Shown one piece after another: positions 1-10,427 of a stretch of DNA of 37,567 nucleotides. Each line of letters starts with the position of its first letter. The stretch's first letter is position 1. Source of the stretch: Verrucomicrobiota bacterium (GTDB lineage Bacteria; Verrucomicrobiota; Verrucomicrobiia; Limisphaerales; SIBE01). Location: assembly GCA_016190065.1 (NCBI GenBank), contig JACPRI010000124.1, positions 1 through 37,567 on the forward strand, in the 5' to 3' direction. The notes below the pieces were generated by a model. It was not told the DNA's origin. It ran no database searches and saw only the letters and a program-made list of their open reading frames with translations. The position numbers and the translations under genes are program-made.

Positions 1-21
1 GCGCCGCTGAATTACCAGACG

Positions 22-660
22 ATGAATTTGACCACCCTCACGAACCTGGCTGGAAACGGAGATGCCATTGCACAGAATGAACTGGGGATGGCGTACGGGT
101 TGGGGCGCCGGGTCAGGAAGGCGAGCGCGGAGGAAGCGTTCAAATGGTTCCGAAAGTCCGCCGAACAAGGGTATGCCCCGGCCCAGTACAACCTGGGAAG
201 CCTGTACTACCACGGAACGGGCGTGCCCAAGGATTATCAAGAGGCTTTGAAGTGGTACCGGAAAGCGGCGGATCAGGGATTTATCCAGGCCCAGTATTTT
301 CTCGGTTGGATTTTCAGCACCGGCAGAGGAGTCGAGGAGAATTTCAAAGAGTCCATTCATTGGTTTGGAAAAGCGGCGGATCAGGGAGATCCGGAAGCGC
401 AGTTGAGCCTCGGACTGATGTTCAGCCGGGGAGAGGACCTTAATCCAGACTATGTGGAAGCGTACAAATGGATCAATTTGTCCGCCGCGCAAGGGAATAC
501 CAATGCAGTTAAACATCGGGGCAAGTTGAGCGTCAGCATGACGCAGGAACAGATTGCTGAGGGACAACGCCGCGCAGTGCAGTTTTCGGAGAAGAAGGCC
601 GGGATCCCGGGATCCACAAACCAGCCTGCTGCGACGCCACCGCGCTCCGCTGCAAATTGA
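22..660 (+). CDS. Sel1-like (TPR-type) repeat protein
   Basis: Repeated motif A..QYNLGxxYxxGxGVxxDxxEAxKWxRKAADQG typical of Sel1 repeats; complete ORF. Confidence 0.85.
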   Translation: MNLTTLTNLAGNGDAIAQNELGMAYGLGRRVRKASAEEAFKWFRKSAEQGYAPAQYNLGSLYYHGTGVPKDYQEALKWYRKAADQGFIQAQYFLGWIFSTGRGVEENFKESIHWFGKAADQGDPEAQLSLGLMFSRGEDLNPDYVEAYKWINLSAAQGNTNAVKHRGKLSVSMTQEQIAEGQRRAVQFSEKKAGIPGSTNQPAATPPRSAAN

Positions 661-677
661 TCCTGCCCAACAAGGCC

Positions 678-2639
678 ATGAGCGCATCAACCAAGATTCT
701 GCTCGGAGGCCTGAGTTCACCGGCGGCGGCCAGATTGATCCAGGCCCTATCCGGCGCCGGTTATGGTGTGCTTCGGGCCGAATCCGGCGTTGAAATCCTC
801 CGGGAGGTTCAGCACGAAAGCCCCTCTTTGTTGCTGCTGGATCTGGATTCGCCGGTAATCGATCCAATGAACGTATGCCGTCGGATCAAGGCGGATTATG
901 CGGCGCGGCCAGTTATGGTGCTCTATCTGGCTGACGCGGCCAGGGCACGAGAGGCGCATGCCGATACGTTCACGGAGCCCGACGGCTACATCGCGCCCTC
1001 GATTAGCCATGAGGAATTCTTGGAGCGGATCGCGAGCTTTCTCCGAATCCATAGCGCTGAACGATCCCTGCACCAACATGCCGAGCGACTCTCCGCCATC
1101 ACCGCCATTCAACAAGAAATAGCCGCAGCCGCTCCCGACCAAGAGAGCATCATGAAATTGGCGGTGAGCCGCGCCCAGCAACTCACGCGCGCAGACGGCG
1201 CGGCCGTCGAATTGGTGGAAGGTGACGAGATTGTTTATCGGTCGGCCAGCGGATCGGTGGCTTCCCACGTCGGCAAACGCCTCAGGGTAGGGATGAGTTT
1301 TTCCGGCCTGGCGATTCGCACCGACGAAATCCTGCGCTGCGACGACGCGCATACGGACCCGCGCGTGGATCAGACAGAATGCCGGGAAGGGAGCATTCGC
1401 TCACTGGTCGTGGTGCCGCTCCGGCACCAATACAATTCCATCGGCGCGTTGAAGGTCCTTTCGTCGAGGTCCCGGGCGTTCGATGACGCGGACATCCAGA
1501 CGCTTCAATTGGTCGCCCATTTCATGTCGGCAGCCATCAATCAGGCCGTCGCTTTTGGGGCCAAACAGGCCTTGCTGGCCGAACATACCCGAACCATCGT
1601 CGCTCTCCGTGAAAGCGAGGAGCGGTTCCGCAGCGCATTCGATTATGCGGCGATCGGCATGGCGCTCGTGGCCACGAGCGGGAAATGGATGAAAGTCAAC
1701 CGAACCTTGTGTGAGATTGTTGGGTATGCCGAAGGCGACTTCCGGTCGCTCTATTTTCATTCTCTCACTCATCCGGATGACGTCGCGGACCATCAGGCCC
1801 GACTGCGGGGTCTGCTGGCCGGGGAGTCGGGAGCGTTCCAAATGGAGGCGCGGTTCCTCCATCGTTCCGGCTCGGTCGTGTGGGTGTTTTTGAGTGTTTC
1901 ACTTTTGCGCGATGGCAAAGGGAAACCGCTTTATTTCATCGCCCAGATTCAGAACATTACGGAGCGCAAGCGGGCCGATGAGCAAGTCAAGAGTTCTTTG
2001 CGCGAAAAAGAAGTGCTGCTGAAAGAAATCCACCATCGTGTCAAAAACAACCTCCAGGTCATCTCCAGCCTGCTCCGACTGCAATCCGGATACGTGAAAG
2101 ATGAAGCGGCGAAGGAACTATTCCGGGAAAGCCAGAACCGGGTTCGGTCCATGGCGCTCATCCATCAAAAGCTCTACCAGTCCCAGGACCTGGCGCGGAT
2201 CGACTTCAACGAATATCTCCTGAGCCTTCTCGCGATGCTCTTCCGGTCTTATGGCGCTCATGCGGGCACGATCAATCTGGAGACGCACGTGGATCCGGTT
2301 TTTCTGGATATCGACACCGCCATTCCCGTTGGACTGCTGGTGAACGAACTTGCGTCCAATTCCTTGAAGTATGCCTTTCCGGAAAACCGGTGCGGGACGA
2401 TCCGAATCGACTTTCGCGCGGTTGGCCACGACGAGTTTGTGCTGGCCTTGCGTGACGATGGAATCGGGCTTCCGGGGGACTTTGACCTTGACAAAGTACT
2501 GACCCTCGGTCTTCGTTTGGTCAAGATTTTGACCAGCCAGCTTGGTGGAACACTAACCTTTCACCGGAACGGTGGGACTGGATTCACAGTAACCTTCAAA
2601 GAGCAGAAAGAAAAAGAAAAAAAGTTATCTCATGTCTAA
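678..2639 (+). CDS. Multidomain sensor histidine kinase (receiver-like - GAF - PAS - HisKA_2/HWE-type - HATPase)
   Basis: LLKEIHHRVKNNLQVISSLLRLQS dimerisation/phosphoacceptor box, N-box LVNELASNSLKYAF, DDGIGLP, PAS segment with ITERKRADEQ; ORF track opens at TTG 657, ATG at 678 is the likelier start. Confidence 0.88.
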   Translation: MSASTKILLGGLSSPAAARLIQALSGAGYGVLRAESGVEILREVQHESPSLLLLDLDSPVIDPMNVCRRIKADYAARPVMVLYLADAARAREAHADTFTEPDGYIAPSISHEEFLERIASFLRIHSAERSLHQHAERLSAITAIQQEIAAAAPDQESIMKLAVSRAQQLTRADGAAVELVEGDEIVYRSASGSVASHVGKRLRVGMSFSGLAIRTDEILRCDDAHTDPRVDQTECREGSIRSLVVVPLRHQYNSIGALKVLSSRSRAFDDADIQTLQLVAHFMSAAINQAVAFGAKQALLAEHTRTIVALRESEERFRSAFDYAAIGMALVATSGKWMKVNRTLCEIVGYAEGDFRSLYFHSLTHPDDVADHQARLRGLLAGESGAFQMEARFLHRSGSVVWVFLSVSLLRDGKGKPLYFIAQIQNITERKRADEQVKSSLREKEVLLKEIHHRVKNNLQVISSLLRLQSGYVKDEAAKELFRESQNRVRSMALIHQKLYQSQDLARIDFNEYLLSLLAMLFRSYGAHAGTINLETHVDPVFLDIDTAIPVGLLVNELASNSLKYAFPENRCGTIRIDFRAVGHDEFVLALRDDGIGLPGDFDLDKVLTLGLRLVKILTSQLGGTLTFHRNGGTGFTVTFKEQKEKEKKLSHV

Positions 2640-3786
2640 CCCACAAGTTCTTGTCGTTGAAGACGAAGGTATAATCGCTGCGGATATTCAAGACCGGCTG
2701 ACCAGTTTAGGTTATGATGTCCCTACCACCGTCGCCACGGCCGAAGAGGCCATCCAAAAAATACCTGTGTTCAGCCCGGACTTGGTCCTGATGGATATTG
2801 TTTTGCAGGGCCAGATGGACGGCATCGATGCCGCGGAGGAAATCCGCAAGCGCTTCGGTCTGCCCGTCATCTTCCTGACGGCGCACGCCGACGAAAGCAC
2901 ACTCAAGCGAGCGAAAATCACGGAGCCATTCGCGTATATCCTCAAGCCCTTCGAAGAGAGAGAGCTTCAAACCGCCTTGGAAATGGCCCTGCACAAACAC
3001 AAAGTGGAACAGGAACGAGCCAAAGCCAGAGCCAGCGAATCAGAGGTATTCGAGAAAACAATCGAAGCCACGATCAAAGTCCTGACCAAAATCCTTTCTA
3101 TCGCCGAGCCTCAATCGTTTGAGTTCGGGCAGAAATACAAGGATTACATGAAGATTTGCACGACAGCGATGAAGATCGAAGTCGCATGGGAATTCGACGT
3201 CGCGGCAGGCCTCTGCCGGATCGGCTACGTGTCGCTGCCCGCGATTCTGATCCAGAAAATGCGCGCCGGCATGGCGTTGACGCCCGCAGAAAAAGACACC
3301 CTGCAACGGCTGCCCGAGCATGGGCGGAATCTCCTCGCCAGCTTTCCGCGTTTCGAAAACGTGTCTCGCATGGTCTATTACCAGAATAAGAAATTTGACG
3401 GCACGGGGTTTCCTCAGGACTCGATCGCAGGAGTGAGCATCCCGCTGGGCTCCCGGATTCTTCGGGTGCTGATCGACCTGGCGCATTTCGAGTCGGAAGG
3501 CATGTCAAAGGCCAAAGCGCTGGAAGACATGAGGAAAACCTCCGGCAATTACGATCCGAAGCTCCTCGAAGAGATCGCGGCGGCGTTTTCGCAAGGACCC
3601 AGGAAAGGCCGTGCCATTCATCTCAAAGATCTCTGCGTTGGCCAGGTGCTCGTGGAACCCATCGAAACCGTGGATGGCACGCTGATCCTCAACGCCGGAA
3701 ACCGGATCTCTCCCTGGATGCTCAAAAAGCTGGGTAACTTCACTGAGGTGAGCCCGATCCGAGAGCCCATTTACGTCGAGGGTTAG
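2632..3786 (+). CDS. Response regulator with degenerate HD-GYP-like output domain
   Basis: Receiver VVEDEGIIAADIQDRL...LVLMDIVLQGQMDGIDAAE...FLTAHAD...AYILKPF; C-terminal KKFDGTGFPQDSIAGVSIPLGSRIL resembles HD-GYP; overlaps the kinase ORF by 8 nt. Confidence 0.83.
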   Translation: MSNPQVLVVEDEGIIAADIQDRLTSLGYDVPTTVATAEEAIQKIPVFSPDLVLMDIVLQGQMDGIDAAEEIRKRFGLPVIFLTAHADESTLKRAKITEPFAYILKPFEERELQTALEMALHKHKVEQERAKARASESEVFEKTIEATIKVLTKILSIAEPQSFEFGQKYKDYMKICTTAMKIEVAWEFDVAAGLCRIGYVSLPAILIQKMRAGMALTPAEKDTLQRLPEHGRNLLASFPRFENVSRMVYYQNKKFDGTGFPQDSIAGVSIPLGSRILRVLIDLAHFESEGMSKAKALEDMRKTSGNYDPKLLEEIAAAFSQGPRKGRAIHLKDLCVGQVLVEPIETVDGTLILNAGNRISPWMLKKLGNFTEVSPIREPIYVEG

Positions 3787-3811
3787 CGGCGGGCAGCAGG
3801 CTGCCGAATCG

Positions 3812-4933
3812 ATGCGTCTGTTGGATCGCTACCTGTTGCGGGAACTGCTTATTCCGCTGCTTTACTGCCTGTCGGGGTTCCTGGTTTTCTGGATTTCCTT
3901 CGACCTCTTCTCCGAACTCGACGACTACCAGCAAAGAGGCTTGCGCGCGTCGGAAATCGCGCGGCTCTATTTGATCAAAACCCCGGAACTGCTGGTCGTC
4001 GTCCTGCCGATAGCCTTGTTGCTCGCGCTGCTTTACGCTTTGACCAACCATGCGCGTCACCAGGAGTTGACCGCCATGCGCGTGGCCGGCATCAGCCTGT
4101 GGCGGCTGACCACGCCCTACTTCGCAGTGGGTTTCGTTTTCACTCTGGCGCTGTTCGCTCTAAACGAGCTTTGGGTTCCGAAAAGCGTTGAAGCCGTCGA
4201 ATCCATTCTCCATCGGAGATCGCGCGCCTCTTCGCCAGAAACTGAGGGACGCTGGCATCCAAACCTCCACTTTCACAATGGACGCGACGGACGGTTCTGG
4301 AGCCTCGGCGCGTTCAATCTGGACACGTTCGAAATGAAGAACCTGCACGTCTCCTGGCGCGCGTCCGACCGCGCGGAGCGCAGTCTGAACGCTCGTCGCG
4401 CCGTGCGGACGAACGAATTCTGGATGTTCCTGGACGTTGAGGAATTCACCTATCGGCCGACCGGAGAGGTGGACACGACGCCCATGAAGACCAACGCGCT
4501 CATCGTGCCCGAATTCACCGAGACCCCGGAGCAGATCAAGAGCGAAATCCGGATCAATCAACTCCGAAGCGTCACCGCACCGAAGGGTGCGCAGATCTCC
4601 CTCTCAGAAATCCTGAACTATCTGCGGCTTCATCCGAATCCGTCCCCGAAAGATTCCGCGCTGCTGCAAACGCAGCTTCATGGCCGGCTCGCGTGGCCGC
4701 TGACCTGTTTGGTCGTGGTATTGATTGCCATACCGTTCGGAGCCGCGTCATCCAGGCGCAATGTGTTCGTTGGCGTCGCGAGCAGCATCTTCATCTGCTT
4801 TGTTTTTTTCATTCTGATGCGGCTGGGTGTAGCCTTGGGTTCCGGGAACTGGGTGACTCCCTGGGTGGCGGCGTGGCTCCCCAATATCGCCTTTGGCAGC
4901 GCGGGACTATGGCTCACAACCCGAGTTCGGTAG
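3812..4933 (+). CDS. LptF/LptG (YjgP/YjgQ) family permease
   Basis: MRLLDRYLLRELLIPLLYCLSGFLVFW N-terminus, ELTAMRVAGISLWRL motif, C-terminal TM helices. Confidence 0.88.
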   Translation: MRLLDRYLLRELLIPLLYCLSGFLVFWISFDLFSELDDYQQRGLRASEIARLYLIKTPELLVVVLPIALLLALLYALTNHARHQELTAMRVAGISLWRLTTPYFAVGFVFTLALFALNELWVPKSVEAVESILHRRSRASSPETEGRWHPNLHFHNGRDGRFWSLGAFNLDTFEMKNLHVSWRASDRAERSLNARRAVRTNEFWMFLDVEEFTYRPTGEVDTTPMKTNALIVPEFTETPEQIKSEIRINQLRSVTAPKGAQISLSEILNYLRLHPNPSPKDSALLQTQLHGRLAWPLTCLVVVLIAIPFGAASSRRNVFVGVASSIFICFVFFILMRLGVALGSGNWVTPWVAAWLPNIAFGSAGLWLTTRVR

Positions 4934-4944
4934 TGGGAAATATC

Positions 4945-7900
4945 TCAACGGACCATCGGGATCGCCGCGTTCTGTTCCTCGCGAGAAACCGCGTGCGGTC
5001 GCGCACGCAGATTGCCAAGCGCGTCCTCCAAAGCCCGGCGAACCTGACCGCTCGGGACGCCGACGGGGAACGCCTGACCCGTTCTCCCGGTCTGAACCAG
5101 CGTGCGCCGAAACGTGGCCAGGATTTCCCTGGGACTCGGCGCTTGAGTGGGATTGAGGGTTTCGACCAAAGCCAGGATCGCGGGCTTCGCGTCGGGGGCG
5201 ATCTCCAGCAACGCTTTGGCCGCAGTCTGACAGAGGGCTTTGTTCTCCTTCATCAATTCAATGAGGTCGGCGACCGCCACCTCTGCGGGCGCGCCGATTC
5301 TCCCCAGCGTTTCGGCGGCGGCGACTCTCACGCGCTCGCTCTGCCGACAGTCCCGCAATATCTGAATCAGCGCTGATAGTGCTGCCGGGCGCTCCTGTTC
5401 GAAACCCCCGAGCGAAGCAAGAGCGGCAACTTTGAACGTGTCCGCTGCCGTGCTTTCGTTGAAAGCTTTGATCAAGGCGGCCAAAGCCTTCTGACCGAGC
5501 CGTGGGAGCGCTCGCGCCGCCGCGCCTTGCAGTCCTGCTTCGCCGTGCCGCAGAGTGGCCAGAAGTATTGGCGTCACACCCTCAGCTTGCGCTCCGATTT
5601 CTCCCAGCGCAGCCACGACGGCCTCCCGGACCTCCGCGCTTTCTTGGGAGTTTTGCAGGGTGTCGATGAGTGCTGGAAGCGCTGCCGCCGCCGCACATCC
5701 CAGGTCGGCCACTTTCAAAGCCGCGGCCTTTCGCTGCCGCGCGTCCGCATGCGAGAGCTGTTCGACGAGGCGATCGAGTTTTCTCCGCACACGCGCCTGA
5801 TCGAGACCGGCTGGATCCAAACCCGCCAGTCTGCCCAGTTCGATTTCGGCGGATTCCGGGACGCCGAATTGTTCGCCCCGGACAAGACAAACGTCGCGCA
5901 GCGTCAAGATGAAACTCTTCACCGGCGGAAGTTTGGCGGCCTTGCAGGCTGCGTCTTCCAGGAATCGGCTCCACGCAGCCCCGTTTCCTCCGAAAGTTTC
6001 GACCGCGTGGCAAGCCGCGAGATGCTCCACCAAAACGCCGATGCTGAAGCGTAATCGCGGGAATTCTCCGTCCACGGGCCGGAGCAAAGGCAGCTTGGCC
6101 TCCAAGTAACGCAAGTGAGATTCTTCTCCTCCGTGCCGCCTGAGCGTGGTGAGCATTTCGTTCCGGTCAACTGCCGCGGGATAGAAATTCGTTTTCAGGC
6201 AATCCCACGCCACCGCTTTGACGAGCTGCAGGAGCAAGGCGTCGTCCAGTCTCTCTTCGCTTGGAACTCGGCGATTTAGCTCCCCCAGGTACCGCAGGAC
6301 CAAATCCAGTTGGTTGCCCGGCGCCACCAACGCACGACCCGATTCCTTCGATCCGATTAGAAGCTCGGCAAACATCCGTGCCTGCAACGCGGACGGATGT
6401 CGGCCATCCAGCGCCTCTAACAATCGCAAGCAGCCCTCGAAGATTTCTCGGTCTGCAAACAGACTCCGGTTGCCGCGCAAAGTCAGGAACGCGCCCAGAA
6501 ACTCCGAAAGCGTCTCGGCCTGGAATCCAGGAGTCTCGAGGGCGTCCGGGAATGTTGTGCCGCGCAGCCAATCCTTGATCCGCGAAGTTACGATGAGCGC
6601 GCGAATTGGCGAATGCCCTTCACAGACCGATCCCAAGCACGCGCTCGCGCCGTCCGACATTTCGGAAACGCCATCGACGACCACCAGAATCCGTCCTTCC
6701 TTCAGAAGCCGATCCAGCAGATTCGCCGAAAGTTCCGGCGTGTCTCCGCACAGGGCTTGGACCTTTCTGGAGACCAGCTCGATCAACGCGGGCCCATTAT
6801 CGCCGGAACGCAGATCGTGCTCCTCCGAAATGAAAACAGGCAGCAAGCGATTCTTGGTGATTCTTTCCTCAGGCTTCTCTGCCATGGCCCAACGAGCCAA
6901 CTGGCAGGCGAGACTGGTTTTCCCAGAACCAGGCTCTCCACAAATCGTCAATATCGTCCGCGATTTCTCAAATCGTCCTTTGAAATCAACGGGCGTGGGC
7001 CTGACGATCGCGCCGTCGCTGGTCCGCACTGGCACAGGGAGATGGAGGTTGCGGTCCGCACTCGTGCCGAGGGCATTGAAGGCGCGAGTTGCCTTCGGCC
7101 AATGTTGCTCCAGCCAGGCGTCCAGAACTCGAGGATGGTACTGGAGAAATGAGATCAAGAGATAGTTTTGCAAACGGAAGGGCACTTCGTTCCCGGCCGG
7201 GGATTTTGAGCCAGGAAGCTTTTCCAAAATGCGGGAGATTTTCCACAGCCTCAGCGGCGCCAGCCAGAGCAGGAGAAGCCAAAGCGGACCGCAAATGAGC
7301 GGCGGAAGTGCCAGCAAAAGAATCCAGCCCCAAGGTGACGCGAGCAGCCATTTCGAGAGCGACCTCCGCGCCGCCAAAGATTCCTTCCGCTTCTCCAAGA
7401 GCGTGAGGGCACGAGTAAGTTCGACCGGAATGTCATTGCCGCCGATCTCGAAAGCGGTGCGGACGTCACGTGCCTTGGCGAGGCGCTCTTCGACCTCGTG
7501 CAAGCCGCTGTTGCTCCGGTGCAGAACCTCTTCCGCAGAGCGGACCGCGGCTCGTTGCAACATCTGACCCGCTTGCTCGCGCATGGACAACGGTTCGGTC
7601 CTGTCCTGAAGAATCTTGCTGAAGTCGGCGGCAAACGTGACCGAGTTGGAGGCGAGTTTCCAGTAGCCTTCGAACGCGACCGTGCGGAGTTCGAGTGGTT
7701 CCTTCCTGTCTTTCAACACGACCATGAACGCGGGAACAGACTGTTCGTTCAAGCGCCCACTCATCAGTGCGAAACCTGCAGCCAGGCGGAGTGCTCGATC
7801 CTCAGACTTCTTAATGAAGACATCGACGAGCGAAGAGATGGCTGGTGTGGAACTGAGACCCAATTGTTCCAACGATCGCGCCGCGGAGATCCGGTTCGTT

Positions 7901-8049
7901 AACAGTTCCTCTGGGGAACTCAGAACCTTGACCAAACCGGCAACGTCCGTTGCGGTTTCAGATCCCGCTCCGGCTCTGACCGATGGCGCAAGCAGGACGC
8001 CCGAGCACAACAGCCAAACCCAGGCAACGATTGAATTGGGCAACGCCAT
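4945..8049 (-). CDS. HEAT-repeat protein with transmembrane segment and NACHT-like P-loop NTPase
   Basis: Signal-like N-terminus, HEAT-like repeats, hydrophobic SPWGWILLLALPPLICGPLWLLLLWLAPL, Walker A CGEPGSGKTS, Walker B-like RILVVVDGVSEM, C-terminal HEAT repeats (AALPALIDTLQ...VREAVVAALGEIG). Confidence 0.85.
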   Translation of the reverse strand: MALPNSIVAWVWLLCSGVLLAPSVRAGAGSETATDVAGLVKVLSSPEELLTNRISAARSLEQLGLSSTPAISSLVDVFIKKSEDRALRLAAGFALMSGRLNEQSVPAFMVVLKDRKEPLELRTVAFEGYWKLASNSVTFAADFSKILQDRTEPLSMREQAGQMLQRAAVRSAEEVLHRSNSGLHEVEERLAKARDVRTAFEIGGNDIPVELTRALTLLEKRKESLAARRSLSKWLLASPWGWILLLALPPLICGPLWLLLLWLAPLRLWKISRILEKLPGSKSPAGNEVPFRLQNYLLISFLQYHPRVLDAWLEQHWPKATRAFNALGTSADRNLHLPVPVRTSDGAIVRPTPVDFKGRFEKSRTILTICGEPGSGKTSLACQLARWAMAEKPEERITKNRLLPVFISEEHDLRSGDNGPALIELVSRKVQALCGDTPELSANLLDRLLKEGRILVVVDGVSEMSDGASACLGSVCEGHSPIRALIVTSRIKDWLRGTTFPDALETPGFQAETLSEFLGAFLTLRGNRSLFADREIFEGCLRLLEALDGRHPSALQARMFAELLIGSKESGRALVAPGNQLDLVLRYLGELNRRVPSEERLDDALLLQLVKAVAWDCLKTNFYPAAVDRNEMLTTLRRHGGEESHLRYLEAKLPLLRPVDGEFPRLRFSIGVLVEHLAACHAVETFGGNGAAWSRFLEDAACKAAKLPPVKSFILTLRDVCLVRGEQFGVPESAEIELGRLAGLDPAGLDQARVRRKLDRLVEQLSHADARQRKAAALKVADLGCAAAAALPALIDTLQNSQESAEVREAVVAALGEIGAQAEGVTPILLATLRHGEAGLQGAAARALPRLGQKALAALIKAFNESTAADTFKVAALASLGGFEQERPAALSALIQILRDCRQSERVRVAAAETLGRIGAPAEVAVADLIELMKENKALCQTAAKALLEIAPDAKPAILALVETLNPTQAPSPREILATFRRTLVQTGRTGQAFPVGVPSGQVRRALEDALGNLRARPHAVSREEQNAAIPMVR

Positions 8050-8197
8050 CGCGAGCGATTGAAAGACAAAACCGCTCTTTTATCAAAGGAACTTTCTTGA
8101 AAATCGGGAATCCGATGCCGCGCGCGCACTGTGCTCCTGGCCTGGGGGGTGCGATTGGGCTGAAACGCTCTCGATCAGAATGGAAACGGCAGCCTCT

Positions 8198-10051
8198 TTA
8201 AGCCGCCTGGGCGTCTTCGAGAAACCCTTGAAGCTGGCGAATCCGCGTCGGGTGCCGGAGCTTCCGGAGCGCTTTGGCCTCGATCTGACGGATGCGTTCG
8301 CGCGTGACTCGATACTGCTTGCCCACTTCCTCCAGCGTGCGCGCATACCCATCCACCAAGCCAAATCTGAGTTCCAGGACTTTCCGCTCCCGTTCGGTCA
8401 GCGTGCACAAGACATCGGCGAGTTTGGTTTTCAGCAGATTGTAGCTCGTGACATCGGACGGATTCTCGGCGGTCTTATCCTCGATAAAATCTCCGAAACT
8501 GGCTTCATCTCCATCTCCGACCGGCGCCTGCAGTGAAATAGGCTGCTGCGCCATCTTCAAGATGGCATTGACCCTTTCGACCGGGATCTGCATTTCCTCC
8601 GCGATTTCTTCGGGCGTAGCTTCCCGTCCGAAATCCTGCAAGAGCTGCTTCTGCGCCCGGACCAGCTTGCCGATGATTTCGATCATGTGGACCGGTATGC
8701 GGATGGTTCTGGCCTGGTCCGCGATGGCCCGGGTAATAGCCTGCCGTATCCACCACGTCGCGTAGGTCGAAAACTTGTAGCCCCGCCGATATTCAAACTT
8801 CTCGACGCCTTTCATCAACCCCATGTTGCCCTCCTGGATCAAGTCCAGGAATGCGAGCCCGCGGTTGGTGTACTTCTTGGCGATGGAAATCACGAGCCGG
8901 AGGTTCGCCTCGGCCATCTCGGTCTTCGCCTGCTGAGCTCTGGCGGCTGCTTGCTTCAGCCGAGTGAATGCGTCGAGATAATCTCTGGCCGGCATGCGCG
9001 CGAAACTTTCCAGCGCTTTGATCTTCTGTTGCTCCGAGTGGATGATAGCGCGATGCTTTTCGGATCTCGAATGGCGGTGCAAATCTTCAATGGCCTTAAG
9101 ACTTGCCTGGATCTTGTCATGGATGTTCTCGGTCACGAGCATCATTTCCTCGATGACCTTCTGTTTGTAGTAAAACTTCGGGAACGTCTCCTGCAAACGC
9201 TGGTCCAGGCGCCTGAATTCTCGGAGCAATTTCTCTGTTTTTCCTTTGCTCGAAACTTCACGCCACCTGGCATACTTCTCATCCACGCGTTCGTCCAACT
9301 GGCGCACTTTTTTGACCAGACTCCGCAGTTCACGGAGATGACTCTCACGGCTAGGCACTTTCTTATCCACGATGACCCGGTCAAAGCGTTCCTTCGGAGG
9401 CTCGGAAATCAGTTTTTCCGCCAAGGCAATGTGCTCTTTGGCCGCGAATCCGAAGCTGTAAATGATCCGTTTGACCTCTTCCTCAGCTTCTTCGATCCGT
9501 TTGCAGATGGATATCTCTTGCTCGCGTGTAAGGAGGGGCACTTTCCCCATCTCACGGAGATACATGCGAACCGGATCGTCAAGGATGTCCAGGCGGCCCT
9601 TGTCTTCTTCCTCTTCCGCTTCAGGCTGCTTAACCTGATCCACCTCAGCCTGATCGACGATTTCGACGTCCAAACTGGCAAGTCGCGCCAAGACCTCGTC
9701 CAAATCCTCCGCCGTTACGATGGTATCCGGCAAGGCATCGTTGATGTCATCATAGGTTAAATGACCTTGCTCCTGAGCCAGTCGAACAAGGTCTTTTACC
9801 TTCTCTGTTAGGTCTAAACCCGCCTGGGTTTTAATAGGTGCCAAATCAGTCGGCACAGTGGCAACGGCCTGTTGATTAGGAGGTACTCTCCTCGGAGGCC
9901 GACCACTGCGTGTGCGGTGGCCATTAAGCCCCACCTTCTGCATCCGGTTTCGAGAAGTGGGCAGGAGTCCGGTAGCCTTCCGGATCACCTTGCGTGCGCG
10001 ACTTTTGGATGGTGCCTTGCCGCGCTTAAATCTTGCCGTGTTCAGCCGCAT
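8198..10051 (-). CDS. rpoD: RNA polymerase primary sigma factor (sigma-70, RpoD)
   Basis: Region 2 motif [66 protein letters not shown] and region 4 [30 protein letters not shown]. Confidence 0.97.
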   Translation of the reverse strand: MRLNTARFKRGKAPSKSRARKVIRKATGLLPTSRNRMQKVGLNGHRTRSGRPPRRVPPNQQAVATVPTDLAPIKTQAGLDLTEKVKDLVRLAQEQGHLTYDDINDALPDTIVTAEDLDEVLARLASLDVEIVDQAEVDQVKQPEAEEEEDKGRLDILDDPVRMYLREMGKVPLLTREQEISICKRIEEAEEEVKRIIYSFGFAAKEHIALAEKLISEPPKERFDRVIVDKKVPSRESHLRELRSLVKKVRQLDERVDEKYARWREVSSKGKTEKLLREFRRLDQRLQETFPKFYYKQKVIEEMMLVTENIHDKIQASLKAIEDLHRHSRSEKHRAIIHSEQQKIKALESFARMPARDYLDAFTRLKQAAARAQQAKTEMAEANLRLVISIAKKYTNRGLAFLDLIQEGNMGLMKGVEKFEYRRGYKFSTYATWWIRQAITRAIADQARTIRIPVHMIEIIGKLVRAQKQLLQDFGREATPEEIAEEMQIPVERVNAILKMAQQPISLQAPVGDGDEASFGDFIEDKTAENPSDVTSYNLLKTKLADVLCTLTERERKVLELRFGLVDGYARTLEEVGKQYRVTRERIRQIEAKALRKLRHPTRIRQLQGFLEDAQAA

Positions 10052-10427
10052 GTCTAGTAATGATCGTTAAAATAGCCGCTAACCATCTCAAAGCAATGGA
10101 CAATAGTCAAATCCGGAAACGAATTTTCGGTGAAATCGTTTCGGCGTCACTTGAGATGGGTCAGTTCCGACCGTCAATATGGACTTAATCCATTAGTAAC
10201 AAACAGCTTACGATTTTGGTTTCAGGAGATGCGTGCAGAGGGTTAAGCATTCTGAGTCAAACCGGCTCGCGGTCCGCAGCGGCGATGGCGAAGGATTGGG
10301 ATCCTTGGCCATTCTCAAAAGAAGAGAATCGAACCTAACAGAACATCAGGCCAAACTGACACACCACCGCGGTTTGGGGATAAGAGCGTCCTGGGGGGAT
10401 ACGAAATCGCGACAGCCCAGGGAAACC

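Noticed and set aside
6218-7165. 315-aa plus-strand ORF
   Set aside because: Antisense to the HEAT-NACHT gene; Ser/Arg-rich composition without a domain
8687-9760. 357-aa plus-strand ORF
   Set aside because: Antisense to rpoD
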